From: [Clostridium] saccharolyticum WM1
GTDB taxonomy: Bacteria > Bacillota > Clostridia > Lachnospirales > Lachnospiraceae
DNA length: 64,000 nucleotides
Reading direction: 5' to 3'
NCBI RefSeq assembly: GCF_000144625.1
Contig: NC_014376.1
Location: 2,790,001-2,854,000 of the forward strand
The position numbers were made by a program, and so were the translations under genes. Positions within the stretch are counted from its first letter, which is position 1, and each line of letters opens with the position of its first letter. The notes under the pieces were generated by a model. The model was given only the letters and a program-made list of their open reading frames with translations, had not been told where the DNA came from and did not search any database. Below, piece by piece: positions 35,539 through 45,996 of this stretch.

Positions 35539-36510
35539 GTGAAAGCGATAGATAAAGATAAAGTGATTAAAAGTATAAAAATTGCTGCTGCAGCAGTTCT
35601 GGCAATTACCATTGCCGCAGAGCTTGGATTAAAATATTCCGCTACGGCCGGTATCATTACAGTGCTCAGCATCCAGAACACCAAAAGGGAAACCGTAAAA
35701 AGTGCCAGAAACCGGACGCTTGCTTTTCTTTGCGCCTTAATACTGGCCGCAGCCTCCTTCCGCCTTTTAGGGTTTACTCTCCTTGCATTTGCAGGATACC
35801 TTCTGTCATTTGCCCTGCTCTGCCTTTACGCAGACTGGGGAGAAGCCATAGCCATGGATTCCGTATTGATCACCCATTTTCTGACGGAGCAGTCCATGTC
35901 TGCTTCTCTTATTGGAAACGAAATCGCTTTATTTCTGACAGGCACTACCGTAGGAGTCCTGGTCAATATGCACCTTCGAAGAAGGGAAAAGGCATTTAAG
36001 AAGCTGGCAGATGACGTGGATTCCCAGATAAAGGGGATCTTAAGCCGGATGTCTCACTGGCTCTTGGAGGAGGATAAAAGCGGATATGGTCCGGATTGTC
36101 TGAACCAGCTTAAGGAACGTCTGGATCTGGCAAGAATATGTGCCCTTAATAATTACAACAACGCTCTTTGGAAAAAGGATTCCTATGAATTGGATTATAT
36201 CCAGATGCGCCAGCAGCAAAGCATGGTGCTTCAGGAAATTTACGAAAACATCAAAAGCATTACCTGTCTGCCCAGGCAGGCAATGCAGGTGGCGATGCTT
36301 CTGGAAGGAATTCAACAGGGGTACCACAGAGATAACACGGCCGAAGGACTTTTAGAGGATTTAGATCTTTTGTTTCAGGATTTAAAAAGCCATGAGCTTC
36401 CCTCTCACCGGGAAGAATTTGAAGCCAGAGCCATCCTGTTTTATATCTTAAAGCAGATAAAAAAGCTGCTAATGTTAAAAAGGGAGTTTGTTCTGGCTCA
36501 TCCGAAATAA
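35539..36510 (+). CDS. Aromatic acid exporter family protein (ArAE/FUSC type)
   Basis: 323 residues. Four or five hydrophobic spans in the first 145 residues (IKIAAAAVLAITIAAELGL, FLCALILAAASFRLLG, FAGYLLSFALLCLYA, IALFLTGTTVGVLVN) with the family's SATAGIITVLSIQNTKRET, then a cytosolic helical domain to the end. This fits the ArAE_1 plus C-terminal domain architecture of putative aromatic acid or FUSC-type exporters. The start is uncertain: GTG 35539 overlaps the AGGGGGTG ribosome binding site, and no better start is close. Single gene, divergent from the DUF1456 gene. Confidence 0.82.
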   Translation: MKAIDKDKVIKSIKIAAAAVLAITIAAELGLKYSATAGIITVLSIQNTKRETVKSARNRTLAFLCALILAAASFRLLGFTLLAFAGYLLSFALLCLYADWGEAIAMDSVLITHFLTEQSMSASLIGNEIALFLTGTTVGVLVNMHLRRREKAFKKLADDVDSQIKGILSRMSHWLLEEDKSGYGPDCLNQLKERLDLARICALNNYNNALWKKDSYELDYIQMRQQQSMVLQEIYENIKSITCLPRQAMQVAMLLEGIQQGYHRDNTAEGLLEDLDLLFQDLKSHELPSHREEFEARAILFYILKQIKKLLMLKREFVLAHPK

Positions 36511-36514
36511 AACC

Positions 36515-36552
36515 AGGAGGCCGGCGGTATCATTTCTTTCCGCCAGCCTCCG
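36515..36552 (-). terminator. Terminator between convergent exporter and GH30-GH43 genes
   Basis: GGAGGCCGGCGG (36516-36527) pairs with CCGCCAGCCTCC (36540-36551), with one mismatch. The T-rich tail is on the minus-strand side (GGTTTTATT), so it mainly serves the large GH gene, but the hairpin may stop both transcripts. Confidence 0.7.
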
Positions 36553-36559
36553 GCTTCTC

Positions 36560-39500
36560 TTACTTCACCGTTTGTATCACACCAGGCACCTCCCATGCAC
36601 CGTCACTTCCGACCGCATATCCATCGGGAGTCAGCGCATTCACAGCCATGGCACCATTCCACGTCAGGTAATACCACTTATCCTTACAGAGAACCCATTT
36701 CCCCGCAGCCATGCTTCCGTCTTCGTTTAAATAATACCAGATTCCCTTATCAAGGATCCAGCCGGTCCTCATAGTTCCCCGGTCATCGAAACAATACCAC
36801 AGTCCGTTAATTCTAGCCCACGCCCCGCGGATATATCCACCGGACTTTTTCTCATACCACCAGCCGGTATCATTCTTCTTCCATTCTCCGGGGACAGTGA
36901 AGCCCGGGCCCTTGCCTGCGTCTCTATTCTCACTGCCGTCTTTCCCAGGTACTGGGGGATTCCCTTCATCCTTTGCGTTCACCGCCACGAACATGGAAAG
37001 CTCCCAAACGTCAAAGCTCATTTGGTTTCCGCTTACCTCCGGACGGATCACATGGATTTCTCCCCCATGGCAATGGTAAAGAACCAGTTTCTCTTTTCCA
37101 AGGCCTTCCGGGATATCCATAGTGATTCTGATGGGAAGCCTGGGCTGCATTTCACCCTCTTTACCAGAAAGAACAATGTCCATTGCCACATAGTTCTTTG
37201 CCTGTTTCACAATTTCATCAGGCACTTCTTCCTCTGTCCTGCGGATCCGCAGCCGTATCAGCTGGGCTTCTTCCAATTCCAGGTCGGCATTGAAACCCAG
37301 ACCGTCGGCACGGACATTTTTAAAGAAGCCATCCGCCTGCAGGGAGGTTGCAATGTGATCAAATTGTTTCAGCAGCTTTTCTTCCAGATCCTTCAGCAGT
37401 TTTAACGTCTTATTACCTAATTTTTCCCTCTCTTCCACGCTTTCCATTGTTTCTGCTGCGCCATCCAAGGCTTCGGTAAAGGCCGATTTTTTTTCAGTCT
37501 CTGTTAAGTAATCTCCATAGAGGAGCCTATCCTTGAGCCGTCTCATCAGTGCCTCTAAATTCCCCTCTGTGACTGCCCTATCATTTCTGGTGACAACCAC
37601 GTCCAGCGTATCTGAGAATTCCTTTTCCTCTCCATTTTCTCCGTCACCGTAATAAAAGATGCGGACCCTTTTTTTACCGGTCTTTGAAAAATCTTCCGGT
37701 TCCACTTCCACATTTTCCAGAGGCACCGTTTCTTTATAAGTAGCATTGCTGGAGGAGGCCACCATTTTAACGGTTTTCTCCACAATCATACCTTCCGTTT
37801 CAAAATCATCCCCCGGCCGGTAGATCATCCGGTAAGGCGTTTGAACAATCTGAATCTGATCCACATAGGATTCCGCTTCTTCCTTCTCAAATACCGTAAC
37901 CTGGAAAGAATCTTTTAAAACTGCGGCCGGTTCTCCGTCCTTTTCTAGGGGATAGGTAACAGTGACTGCTGAAATACCCGGCTCCGAGAAGTCAAATTCC
38001 ACCTCATAATCTCCTGGCTCCAGTATGGTTACACCTGCTTCCAAAAGGTTTCGTCCGCGTACTTTAATACCAGACAAATCCAGATCCTCTCCAGAAAAAT
38101 AAAACAGCTTATCCGGTTTCTTTACGACTTTGATTTCCGGAACTAAGCCGGATTTATAAACGATGACTTCAAAAAATGCCTTTAATGTCTTCTGTTGGCT
38201 GCCTTCCCCTTCCACATAGGTAACCGTTATTTTCTTTTTACCGGAAGCAGAAGAATCCAACTCACTTAAGGTATATTCTTCTTTCTCCAGAACACGTTCT
38301 TCCTCTCCTTCACGGTACAAAACCACTTGAAGCCCCTCAGGGTCCAGCAGCTCTCCCATCAGATAATTTCTCCGTAAAGGAAGGGTCTTGATTCTGATTT
38401 CTTCCGCCTTCTCCGGTTCTTCCTTTCTGGTTAATTCCAGATCAGCGTCAGTTATATTTTTTCCGTTTACTTCGATAACTTTTACTGCCTGTTTATATCC
38501 TCCCTGTTCTGGTACCTCAATGCTGTAGGTTCCATCCTTTAAATTTTTAAATGCATAGGACCCGTCTTCTCCGGTTTTTGCAGCCTCAGAAGGACTTGCA
38601 ATGGTTATGTCTCCGCCGTTATAGAGATTGACCTCCAAATCTGCCACACCGTTTTCTTTCTCAGTTATAATACCGGAAATTGTATAATATGTCTCGGCAT
38701 CCTTCTCCGGCACCAGACTGATGAAGCTTAATACCGGGTCGGCTGATCCTGTTTTCTCCACACGGACAACCACATGACTTGTATCATTCCCTCCAGGTAC
38801 GGTGAATTTCAGTTCCTGTACCAGGTTCTTATCGTACTGTTCCAGGATAAAATCTTTGGAAGCCAGTTTATCTTCCATTCCTGTCTCATTTTTCTTTCCT
38901 GCAGAAAGCCTGATCCCCCGTTTCGTATTCCACCATTCCTGATATCCGGTATAAACGGTATACTCTCCCGGTGCTAAGTCAAATGCATATTCAATGGGTT
39001 GGTTTTTTTCCGCCCACCAGCCGTTTCCATATAAATCATGGCCGGAATATCGTCCAAACGCAGTGCCCTCGGTCCCCATATATCCGGCATGGTTTTCTTC
39101 CGTATACGCCTGATCCGGTTCCATGTTCCGCAGCCCAGGGGCTTGTTCCATCATTAAATCAAAATATTCCGAAGTTTCCGCGCCGCAGTCAAAGAACCAT
39201 CTGGTATTCCGGTTAAGGATTGTTGCCGTATGACTTATCCTTCTTCCCTGTTCTTTAAGTGTTCCGTATACCGTATATTCTCCAACAAACGGACGGGTTT
39301 CATCAATGTCATCCCATTTGACAGGCGCATCGCTCCATGTTTCGTTACCGGTTTTTGCATCAACGGTACCAGGCAAAGCCTCTTCCAGTTCTGCCAGTGA
39401 AGCGAACTGCTCCGGAATCTCCGAAGTGATACAGACAAGTCCCTTATTGTCCAGTTCATCAAGTGTCCAGTTGCTGTAAGGCCGTAATACCAGGCGGCCT

Positions 39501-42500
39501 CCCTCCATGAATTCCACAGGCAGCCATACGTAGCGGGATTCGCTTAAATCATCGGCATTCCACCGGTCACCCATGTAAATATACTTTCCAGCCTCTGCAT
39601 CCACAGGAAATACACAGGTACTCTGGGTGTAAAAGGTCTTATTGGAATTGGCTCCTTCACAGGGATCTCCCATGTCTTTCCACGGTCCCAGCGGATGATC
39701 AGCCACCGCATACTTTGCCTCATTGGGCGACCAGCCGGTGCAGCCGGAGTTAATCATATAGTATTTCCTGTTGTATTTAAACATGGCCGGGGCTTCTCTG
39801 GACCAACCTTTGAAGTTGGTGGTAAAATGCACTCCCTGCACCCCATCGTCTTTGGGAACCACCAGACCGGTATAATCCTCGTTCAGCCTGGAAATAAACG
39901 TTGTCTTATTACCCTGGGAGGAATAGATCACATATGCCGTCTTATCTTCATCGTCATCCACAAACAGGTTCATGTCACGCACGGAGCCTAAATGATTCCC
40001 GTCAAATCCCTGGTCGTCGCTGCTTACGTAGTTTAAGTCATAGGAGCCTAACAGCTTATATGGTCCCCCGGGCCTGTCAGCGATGGCTACACCTGCTTTA
40101 GCCTTACCATAATCCGCATCACTCCAAGGGGTCCTGCCATCCGCATGGAACCATATGACGTATTTATCCGTCTTCTCGTTATAAATCATTTTCGGACGCT
40201 CAATCACACAGTTATTCTTATCCAGGTCAATGAATACTTCCTGCTTCTTTTCCTGGCTGTAGTCCCTATACACTTCCTTAAAATACGGGTCTGTTTCAAA
40301 CTCATCCATGTGTTCCATCGTCCTCAGCACCACGCCCTCATCCTTCCAGTTATAAAGATCTTCCGAGGTATAAAGGTGGATGCCCCCTACCGGACGGTAA
40401 TCATATGTCTTATCTTCGCCGATCCAGTAATATTTTGTCTCTCCATCTACCGTAAGCTGCTGAATCTGTCCGCCGTGTGCCTGAATCTGTACTCCGTTGG
40501 TATCGTAATAGGGCGCCCCCTCCACTCCTGTGATGGAATCGTATTCTTTGCGGCTGACCAGTCCGGCAAACGCTTCATACAATGTAAAATACATGTTCCG
40601 GATCTCTTCCCTGTCCTCTGTGCTTTTCTCTATGAGATTTTTCGCATTCTCTCTTACCATCCGGAAAGCGGCAAGACTCTTTTCCGTCCAGTTTCTGCCT
40701 TCTTCTGCCTGATCCACTGTTTTCTCCATCTTCGTAAGTGTATTCCGAAGCATATCCATGGTATATTCCGGCACAGCCTTAACAATAAGGTAACTTAAGA
40801 TTGGATCTCCATACTGGTTGGTTCGTTTGGGGCTGTGTACCATTACATTCAGTTCCCCATCCGTTACTTCCGCCGCATATTGTTTTTCAATCAAGGTCTC
40901 CTTCTGCAAATTGACCGATGCCCCTGCTGTTCTTCCCTCCAGCTTCACATCAACATCCCGGGCACTCCATGGGTTCATAAAGCCCGCAGTTACCTGGTAA
41001 TCTCCGGCCGGAAGGGCAAAACTGTATTTCAGCCCGCTTTTTTCCCTGTCAAATACCACATCAGGGCTCATACTTACGCAAGTACCGCTGATGTCGGCTG
41101 CATCGGAGCCGTTTCTGTCCACTGCGCTGTATGCATCAGCTTCCGCATATCCCCATAAATTATTTTTCAACGGATCCTTCCCATACCTTTGATCCACAAC
41201 GGACTGCATGAGTCCCAGCTTATACCCTGTGGGCACAACCGACGGATCAGGGGTCCCGCAGTTGACCAGATAGAGGATATAATCATTTGCAGCCAGCTCT
41301 TCTTCCGTAAATTCTTTCCCTTTTGCTAAGGCATTCAAAGCATCAATAACCGCCTTTGCAGAGCGGTCAGAACCGGCCTTTGTAGACATCGGGGCGGTCA
41401 GCTGACCATAGCCTGCCATAACAGCAGCATCAAGTGCTTCCAGCAAAGAGGCATCACATCCTGTCCGGTTTAAGGTCCGGGCCTGGCCAAGGGCGGATAT
41501 CAGCAGTGAATGGTCTATCTTCTGATGGACATCAAAGTAGCTTAGCACCGGATCCGCACCGCCGTTTTTCGAAACCCTGAAAACCACCTCAGTCTTCTCA
41601 GGAACATCCAATGATGCAGAAACCACTGCCTCCGGATTCCCGCCTGTCACAGTTACGGCTCCCAGTTCCCTGGTATCTGTGTTTCCATCTGCCGTAATGA
41701 AAGAGGCGCTGATTTTCATGGGACGGCTCTGTCCCCACCATTCCTGGAAACCGAAGTCCACCGTATAGCTTCCTGTCTCCAGAGGCATTTTATAAACTAT
41801 GTCCTGATTCTTATAGGCATACCAGCCATTCTCGTACTTATCCCTTGTTTCAGAGGAATGAGATCCGTAAACTTCTGCATACCCCCAGCCTCCGTCCAAG
41901 TATTTTTGATCCGCAGAATCGTTGTAAAGGCCGAGATGATTCTTCAGTTTTTTGAAGGTATCGGATTCCTGATTGTTACAGTCAATAAAATACTGTAAAT
42001 TCTGAGGAACCACCAGCACCTCTGCACTGACTCCCAGGGCATATCCTTCCACGTTGCCCTTTATGGTCACACAAGTATACTCTTTGACATCAAAAGCTGC
42101 AGCGGATACCTTCCATTCCACCTCTCTCTCCACAGTATCTCCTTCCGGCGTGGTTCCTCTCACCCTGCGCGGCAGTTCGGGGACCACTCCCCTGACTGTG
42201 ACATATTCCTGAAACTTTTCGATGTCAACCAGTTCATCACTTGCTATTTTTTTGATCTTGATCCAGTTCATAAGAGGATCGCACTGAGGATCAATATTGC
42301 CTTTGGAACGCACTGCTTTTATGGTGAGAAGCCCATCTTCCCCAACCGCAGCATGATATATTTTCACGGTCTGGTCATATGGTACAAGTGTATCCATCTT
42401 CTCTCCCTGAATCATAATATCCTGACTGCGTTTGCTGTTATTCCACGGATCATCCATCCCTACTTCAACGGTATAGGCTCCCTCATCTAACTGGAACCGG

Positions 42501-45097
42501 TATTCCAAGCCTTTCTCCGCCTCATCTCTTCCGTCATACCGTAAGCTGTCCCACTCGGACCTATCCTCACCGGTATGGCCATATGCCTTGTTATCCGTAT
42601 ATCCCCAGGTCTTGCCGGTTACTAGGTCCGGGCCGTAGGCCTGGTCCAGAATGCCGTTATCAAGGCCAAAAGACTGGCCAGCCTTAAGTACACGAGGCTG
42701 TCCCGTACCGGCATTTACAAAATAACACAGACCATCCTCCCCCGCAGTCGGACGACCGCTTTCCGTTGGGGAAACAGATCCGTCATTTCCTCTCACACGG
42801 ACCAGGTAATCCATACCGTTTATCAGGCCCCCAAGAACTGCGGTCCCGTTTTGTGCTGATTTACTCACCGTCATATTCTCCGGAGAAGTGCCCCATTCCA
42901 CGGTATAATCCGAAACCCCCTCCACACCTTCATATTCCACAATTAATTTTCCATTGTGGGCTGCAATATTCGTAATCCGCGGAGCCTTCCCGGCCAATTC
43001 CCCGTTAATGATTTCCGCATATTCCAGTACAGCTTCCGGTGCTTTTGCCGTCTGGATGTCTTCCATGGTTATGGTGACCGTGTGATCCCCTTCGCTCATG
43101 GCAGGCGTTCTATAGAGCAGGCTTCCCCTCACTTCTGATGGGGAATTGGTGCTGATACTAATGGGATCTCCTCCATCAACGGTAACCGTAAGATTTGCGC
43201 CCTCAGGAGACTTCTTTCCATAGATTGCCGCCTGTGTTCCAGCAAAGCGAAAGCTGGCAGAGGAACCTTTTGTGGTTGTGTATTTTTCCTGGATGTTCCA
43301 GCCATCCTTCCAATCACCGGAATATGTAAATTTGTTAAGATCCGAGGCGCCTGATAAAGCCGTATCATCGGTGGACTGGATATCGCATTCCACGATTTTC
43401 TTATAACCATTGCTGTCCAGGAGCGCCCTGCCATCCTTAGCCGTGATCACATAGGTGGACACGGAATTCCCAGGTAATGAAACGGGGAGAACCCTTCTCT
43501 CCAGCGTCCCCTCCTGTACCAGCCGGCAGTTTTCAGAGTCGCTGGTTCGGTAAAGCTTCACATCGGATCCATTGGGAAGCATAGTTAGATCCACACTGGT
43601 GTTCCTTGTGCCTGATGTAAAATTCTGTGCAACAATGACCAGGACCTGCTTATCCGGTGAAATGGCCGCACACATATTGCCATCCCCTATTTCCACCATG
43701 GTATATCCGGACTTTAAGAATTTGCTGTACTGCATCATGGTGTAAAACTGTTTTGTCACGGCAAAATATCCTGCTTCCAGGACATCTGTCTTCACATTTC
43801 CATTGCTGTCAAATAAATTGGTATGATATCCTTTTACCGGCCCATGGTCTTCAAATACATAATGAATCGGGCCCCAGCTGCTGTTGGTCTGGATACACTC
43901 ATATTCACTGTCAGCAGCCAGCCACATAATCCAGGCGGATGCCTGCATCTTCTTGATATCGGCCATGATTCCCTCACTCTGGTCCTTTGCGTTGACCGCC
44001 CACATAGAATCGTGGGAACCCCTGCCGTGGGTGCCCCCGCCCTTTGTGACTTCGGACATCCAAAGCCCTTTGTCGTAGGATGCAGCCAGCTTTCTTATCT
44101 GTTCCCGCTCACGGTCACTGCCGCTATAGGTATGAGCACTTATGACCGCCATATCCTTTCTGGTTTGTGCATCCAGTTTTTTAAAGGAATTAATGGCGTT
44201 CCATAGGGCAGTCTCATCCGTACCGGTCAGTTTGACATTTTTTAATTGTTCCTGGTCCAACGCCTTTTTCATCTCCTGGTACGCCTTGATCTGATGGGAG
44301 CCCGGTCGGAAAATACAGCCTTCCTGCTTGGTACTGCCGTTGATCCAGTAATTCGTATCCGGCTCATTTAAGGGTTCCACAAAATCCACGCCTGTGTTGT
44401 ACTTGCTTTTTAAGTCTTGATCCAGCCATTTCACTGCCCGCGCCAGATACGTTGCAAAATCGTCGTAGCAGTCATCTCTTAAATTCTCTTTCTCCCACTC
44501 GTAACCACCTGTGGAGCTGCCTGATTTGGTCATGTAGTAGGGCGGGGAATTGGAAAATACTTTATTTATGATGTCACCTTCCGATGCCCGCCAATGATTG
44601 GCCTGCTCCAGCATCCAGATCTGTCCGGCATCATTCATTTGTCCTGATTCCTTGCCGTAAAATTCCTCTTCCTTAAACATACCCTTGCCATCAACCGTGC
44701 CGAACATGTCCTTGCTCCAGCCTGGCACAAGCCCTTCCACCCGTTTAATGGTCGTATCCGGCTTATCACCCCCGCCCACGTTATACCGGACAATGTTCAG
44801 GTTTAAATATTCCGGGGAAAACACAAGCTCCGCGATCTCCTCACGGTCGGGCCTGCCATTTCCGTTAGTATCCCGGTCTCCGGCAGAACCAATGATATTT
44901 CCCCACCAGCAAAGAGAGGTCCCCCAACCCTCTAATGTCTGGTAATGTACCTGCGGGTCCAGTGCAATTTCCCCTATAAAACTGGATTCCGATACAGGCA
45001 CCGTTTGCGCGGCTGCCGGAAATGGTACCCCCGACAAAGCCATAGGCACAGCTAAAAAAGCGGCCACACCACGTTGAAACAGACCAAATTGTTTCAT
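36560..45097 (-). CDS. Giant secreted GH30 - GH43 galactan-degrading enzyme with wall-binding repeats
   Basis: 2845 residues. A signal peptide (about 1-30); a GH30 module (about 40-555) with GWGTSLCWWGNIIG, acid/base Glu in VEPLNEPDTNYW and nucleophile Glu in LWMSEVTKGGG, resembling endo-beta-1,6-galactanases; a fibronectin-like unit (about 700-785); carbohydrate-binding-like repeats near 789-955, 1030-1185, 1269-1449 and 1964-2130, each with a FxDCG/VNxG start and a WGYAE-type centre; a GH43 module (about 1530-1875) opening VQIQAHGGQIQ, as in exo-beta-1,3-galactanases; a carboxypeptidase-regulatory-like domain; three Ig-like group 3 domains; and C-terminal choline-binding-type repeats. The pairing suggests degradation of type II arabinogalactan at the cell surface. 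AGGAGGAGG precedes the ATG. Confidence 0.85.
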   Translation of the reverse strand: MKQFGLFQRGVAAFLAVPMALSGVPFPAAAQTVPVSESSFIGEIALDPQVHYQTLEGWGTSLCWWGNIIGSAGDRDTNGNGRPDREEIAELVFSPEYLNLNIVRYNVGGGDKPDTTIKRVEGLVPGWSKDMFGTVDGKGMFKEEEFYGKESGQMNDAGQIWMLEQANHWRASEGDIINKVFSNSPPYYMTKSGSSTGGYEWEKENLRDDCYDDFATYLARAVKWLDQDLKSKYNTGVDFVEPLNEPDTNYWINGSTKQEGCIFRPGSHQIKAYQEMKKALDQEQLKNVKLTGTDETALWNAINSFKKLDAQTRKDMAVISAHTYSGSDREREQIRKLAASYDKGLWMSEVTKGGGTHGRGSHDSMWAVNAKDQSEGIMADIKKMQASAWIMWLAADSEYECIQTNSSWGPIHYVFEDHGPVKGYHTNLFDSNGNVKTDVLEAGYFAVTKQFYTMMQYSKFLKSGYTMVEIGDGNMCAAISPDKQVLVIVAQNFTSGTRNTSVDLTMLPNGSDVKLYRTSDSENCRLVQEGTLERRVLPVSLPGNSVSTYVITAKDGRALLDSNGYKKIVECDIQSTDDTALSGASDLNKFTYSGDWKDGWNIQEKYTTTKGSSASFRFAGTQAAIYGKKSPEGANLTVTVDGGDPISISTNSPSEVRGSLLYRTPAMSEGDHTVTITMEDIQTAKAPEAVLEYAEIINGELAGKAPRITNIAAHNGKLIVEYEGVEGVSDYTVEWGTSPENMTVSKSAQNGTAVLGGLINGMDYLVRVRGNDGSVSPTESGRPTAGEDGLCYFVNAGTGQPRVLKAGQSFGLDNGILDQAYGPDLVTGKTWGYTDNKAYGHTGEDRSEWDSLRYDGRDEAEKGLEYRFQLDEGAYTVEVGMDDPWNNSKRSQDIMIQGEKMDTLVPYDQTVKIYHAAVGEDGLLTIKAVRSKGNIDPQCDPLMNWIKIKKIASDELVDIEKFQEYVTVRGVVPELPRRVRGTTPEGDTVEREVEWKVSAAAFDVKEYTCVTIKGNVEGYALGVSAEVLVVPQNLQYFIDCNNQESDTFKKLKNHLGLYNDSADQKYLDGGWGYAEVYGSHSSETRDKYENGWYAYKNQDIVYKMPLETGSYTVDFGFQEWWGQSRPMKISASFITADGNTDTRELGAVTVTGGNPEAVVSASLDVPEKTEVVFRVSKNGGADPVLSYFDVHQKIDHSLLISALGQARTLNRTGCDASLLEALDAAVMAGYGQLTAPMSTKAGSDRSAKAVIDALNALAKGKEFTEEELAANDYILYLVNCGTPDPSVVPTGYKLGLMQSVVDQRYGKDPLKNNLWGYAEADAYSAVDRNGSDAADISGTCVSMSPDVVFDREKSGLKYSFALPAGDYQVTAGFMNPWSARDVDVKLEGRTAGASVNLQKETLIEKQYAAEVTDGELNVMVHSPKRTNQYGDPILSYLIVKAVPEYTMDMLRNTLTKMEKTVDQAEEGRNWTEKSLAAFRMVRENAKNLIEKSTEDREEIRNMYFTLYEAFAGLVSRKEYDSITGVEGAPYYDTNGVQIQAHGGQIQQLTVDGETKYYWIGEDKTYDYRPVGGIHLYTSEDLYNWKDEGVVLRTMEHMDEFETDPYFKEVYRDYSQEKKQEVFIDLDKNNCVIERPKMIYNEKTDKYVIWFHADGRTPWSDADYGKAKAGVAIADRPGGPYKLLGSYDLNYVSSDDQGFDGNHLGSVRDMNLFVDDDEDKTAYVIYSSQGNKTTFISRLNEDYTGLVVPKDDGVQGVHFTTNFKGWSREAPAMFKYNRKYYMINSGCTGWSPNEAKYAVADHPLGPWKDMGDPCEGANSNKTFYTQSTCVFPVDAEAGKYIYMGDRWNADDLSESRYVWLPVEFMEGGRLVLRPYSNWTLDELDNKGLVCITSEIPEQFASLAELEEALPGTVDAKTGNETWSDAPVKWDDIDETRPFVGEYTVYGTLKEQGRRISHTATILNRNTRWFFDCGAETSEYFDLMMEQAPGLRNMEPDQAYTEENHAGYMGTEGTAFGRYSGHDLYGNGWWAEKNQPIEYAFDLAPGEYTVYTGYQEWWNTKRGIRLSAGKKNETGMEDKLASKDFILEQYDKNLVQELKFTVPGGNDTSHVVVRVEKTGSADPVLSFISLVPEKDAETYYTISGIITEKENGVADLEVNLYNGGDITIASPSEAAKTGEDGSYAFKNLKDGTYSIEVPEQGGYKQAVKVIEVNGKNITDADLELTRKEEPEKAEEIRIKTLPLRRNYLMGELLDPEGLQVVLYREGEEERVLEKEEYTLSELDSSASGKKKITVTYVEGEGSQQKTLKAFFEVIVYKSGLVPEIKVVKKPDKLFYFSGEDLDLSGIKVRGRNLLEAGVTILEPGDYEVEFDFSEPGISAVTVTYPLEKDGEPAAVLKDSFQVTVFEKEEAESYVDQIQIVQTPYRMIYRPGDDFETEGMIVEKTVKMVASSSNATYKETVPLENVEVEPEDFSKTGKKRVRIFYYGDGENGEEKEFSDTLDVVVTRNDRAVTEGNLEALMRRLKDRLLYGDYLTETEKKSAFTEALDGAAETMESVEEREKLGNKTLKLLKDLEEKLLKQFDHIATSLQADGFFKNVRADGLGFNADLELEEAQLIRLRIRRTEEEVPDEIVKQAKNYVAMDIVLSGKEGEMQPRLPIRITMDIPEGLGKEKLVLYHCHGGEIHVIRPEVSGNQMSFDVWELSMFVAVNAKDEGNPPVPGKDGSENRDAGKGPGFTVPGEWKKNDTGWWYEKKSGGYIRGAWARINGLWYCFDDRGTMRTGWILDKGIWYYLNEDGSMAAGKWVLCKDKWYYLTWNGAMAVNALTPDGYAVGSDGAWEVPGVIQTVK

Positions 45098-45230
45098 AAA
45101 TTCCTCCTCCTGAAAAAATTATTCGACAAGAATAAGAATATCAGTTGATGAATTGGAAAAATATGACATAAGGTTGTATAACTTGATCTATGGTCAGTTA
45201 ATTTCTCCTTATTTACCATTTATCATATAA

Positions 45231-45296
45231 AAAAATGCCCTCCTTGCAGCAAATAGTTTTATTCCTTTTACTATTTACCACAAAGGGAGCATATCT
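45231..45296 (-). terminator. Terminator of the amidase gene
   Basis: Minus strand: ATGCTCCCTTTG and CAAGGAGGGCAT arms with an inner AAATAGT/ACTATTT stem, followed by seven T. Confidence 0.75.
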
Positions 45297-45317
45297 TCCG
45301 ATGCTGTTTTATGATTG

Positions 45318-45887
45318 TCATGCAAAACCAAAATATCTCATAATACCTAAAAAAATGCCATATGCAAATCCATACTGGTCATCACGCAGCTTTTCAGCAT
45401 CCATAATATTGCTTAAGTACGCCAATTCCACAAGGTTGGCCGGCATATTGGCATTTCTTAATACATACAGGGAAGGGTTTTCCCTGATCCCGTTATTCGC
45501 CGTTCCTGCCACCTGGTTTATGCCTTCCATGATCTGCTCTGCCAGCCACTGTGCCTGGGTATAAAATTGGTAAATATATACCTCCGTACCATGGATTGCA
45601 GGGTTTGGATTCAGATTGCAATGAATGCTGATAAAATAGTCGGCCGGCCATCCATTGGCCAAGGCAACTCTCTGAGCCAGGCTTGTGGTATTATTGGTGC
45701 CTAGTACGGTAGTAGGTTCAGGCCTGGATACCCGTGCATCAAACCTTGGATCACTGTTTAACAGATTTTGAAGATAAATCCCCACCTGATAATTGATCTC
45801 CGATTCATTTAACCCATTTGCCGTTGCCCCGCTGTTAAAGAATCCGCTGGGATTATGACCTTGATCAATAAATATTTTAATAGCCAT
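45318..45887 (-). CDS. N-acetylmuramoyl-L-alanine amidase (Amidase_3)
   Basis: 189 residues of the zinc amidase fold: IDQGHNPSG (first His ligand, His11), LNESEINYQ (Glu ligand), SIHCN (second His ligand) and the catalytic Glu in LVELAYLSN. It cleaves the lactyl-amide bond of peptidoglycan. It has no signal peptide or wall-binding domain, unlike most exported autolysins, so it may act in the mother cell, be released by lysis, or leave by a non-classical route. Single gene with its own terminator. Confidence 0.88.
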   Translation of the reverse strand: MAIKIFIDQGHNPSGFFNSGATANGLNESEINYQVGIYLQNLLNSDPRFDARVSRPEPTTVLGTNNTTSLAQRVALANGWPADYFISIHCNLNPNPAIHGTEVYIYQFYTQAQWLAEQIMEGINQVAGTANNGIRENPSLYVLRNANMPANLVELAYLSNIMDAEKLRDDQYGFAYGIFLGIMRYFGFA

Positions 45888-45996
45888 ATAAGAATTTCCT
45901 TTCCTGCTTCACTATAATAAATATATGACTTATTACGGCAAATGTCACATTTCAATAGGTATTTTGGTTATTTTCACATACAAAACCCGTCTTTTC

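Noticed and set aside
25002-45097. Choline-binding surface proteins as evidence for phage or autolysins
   Set aside because: The wall-binding repeats are attached to glycan-degrading modules with signal peptides; no phage genes are present.
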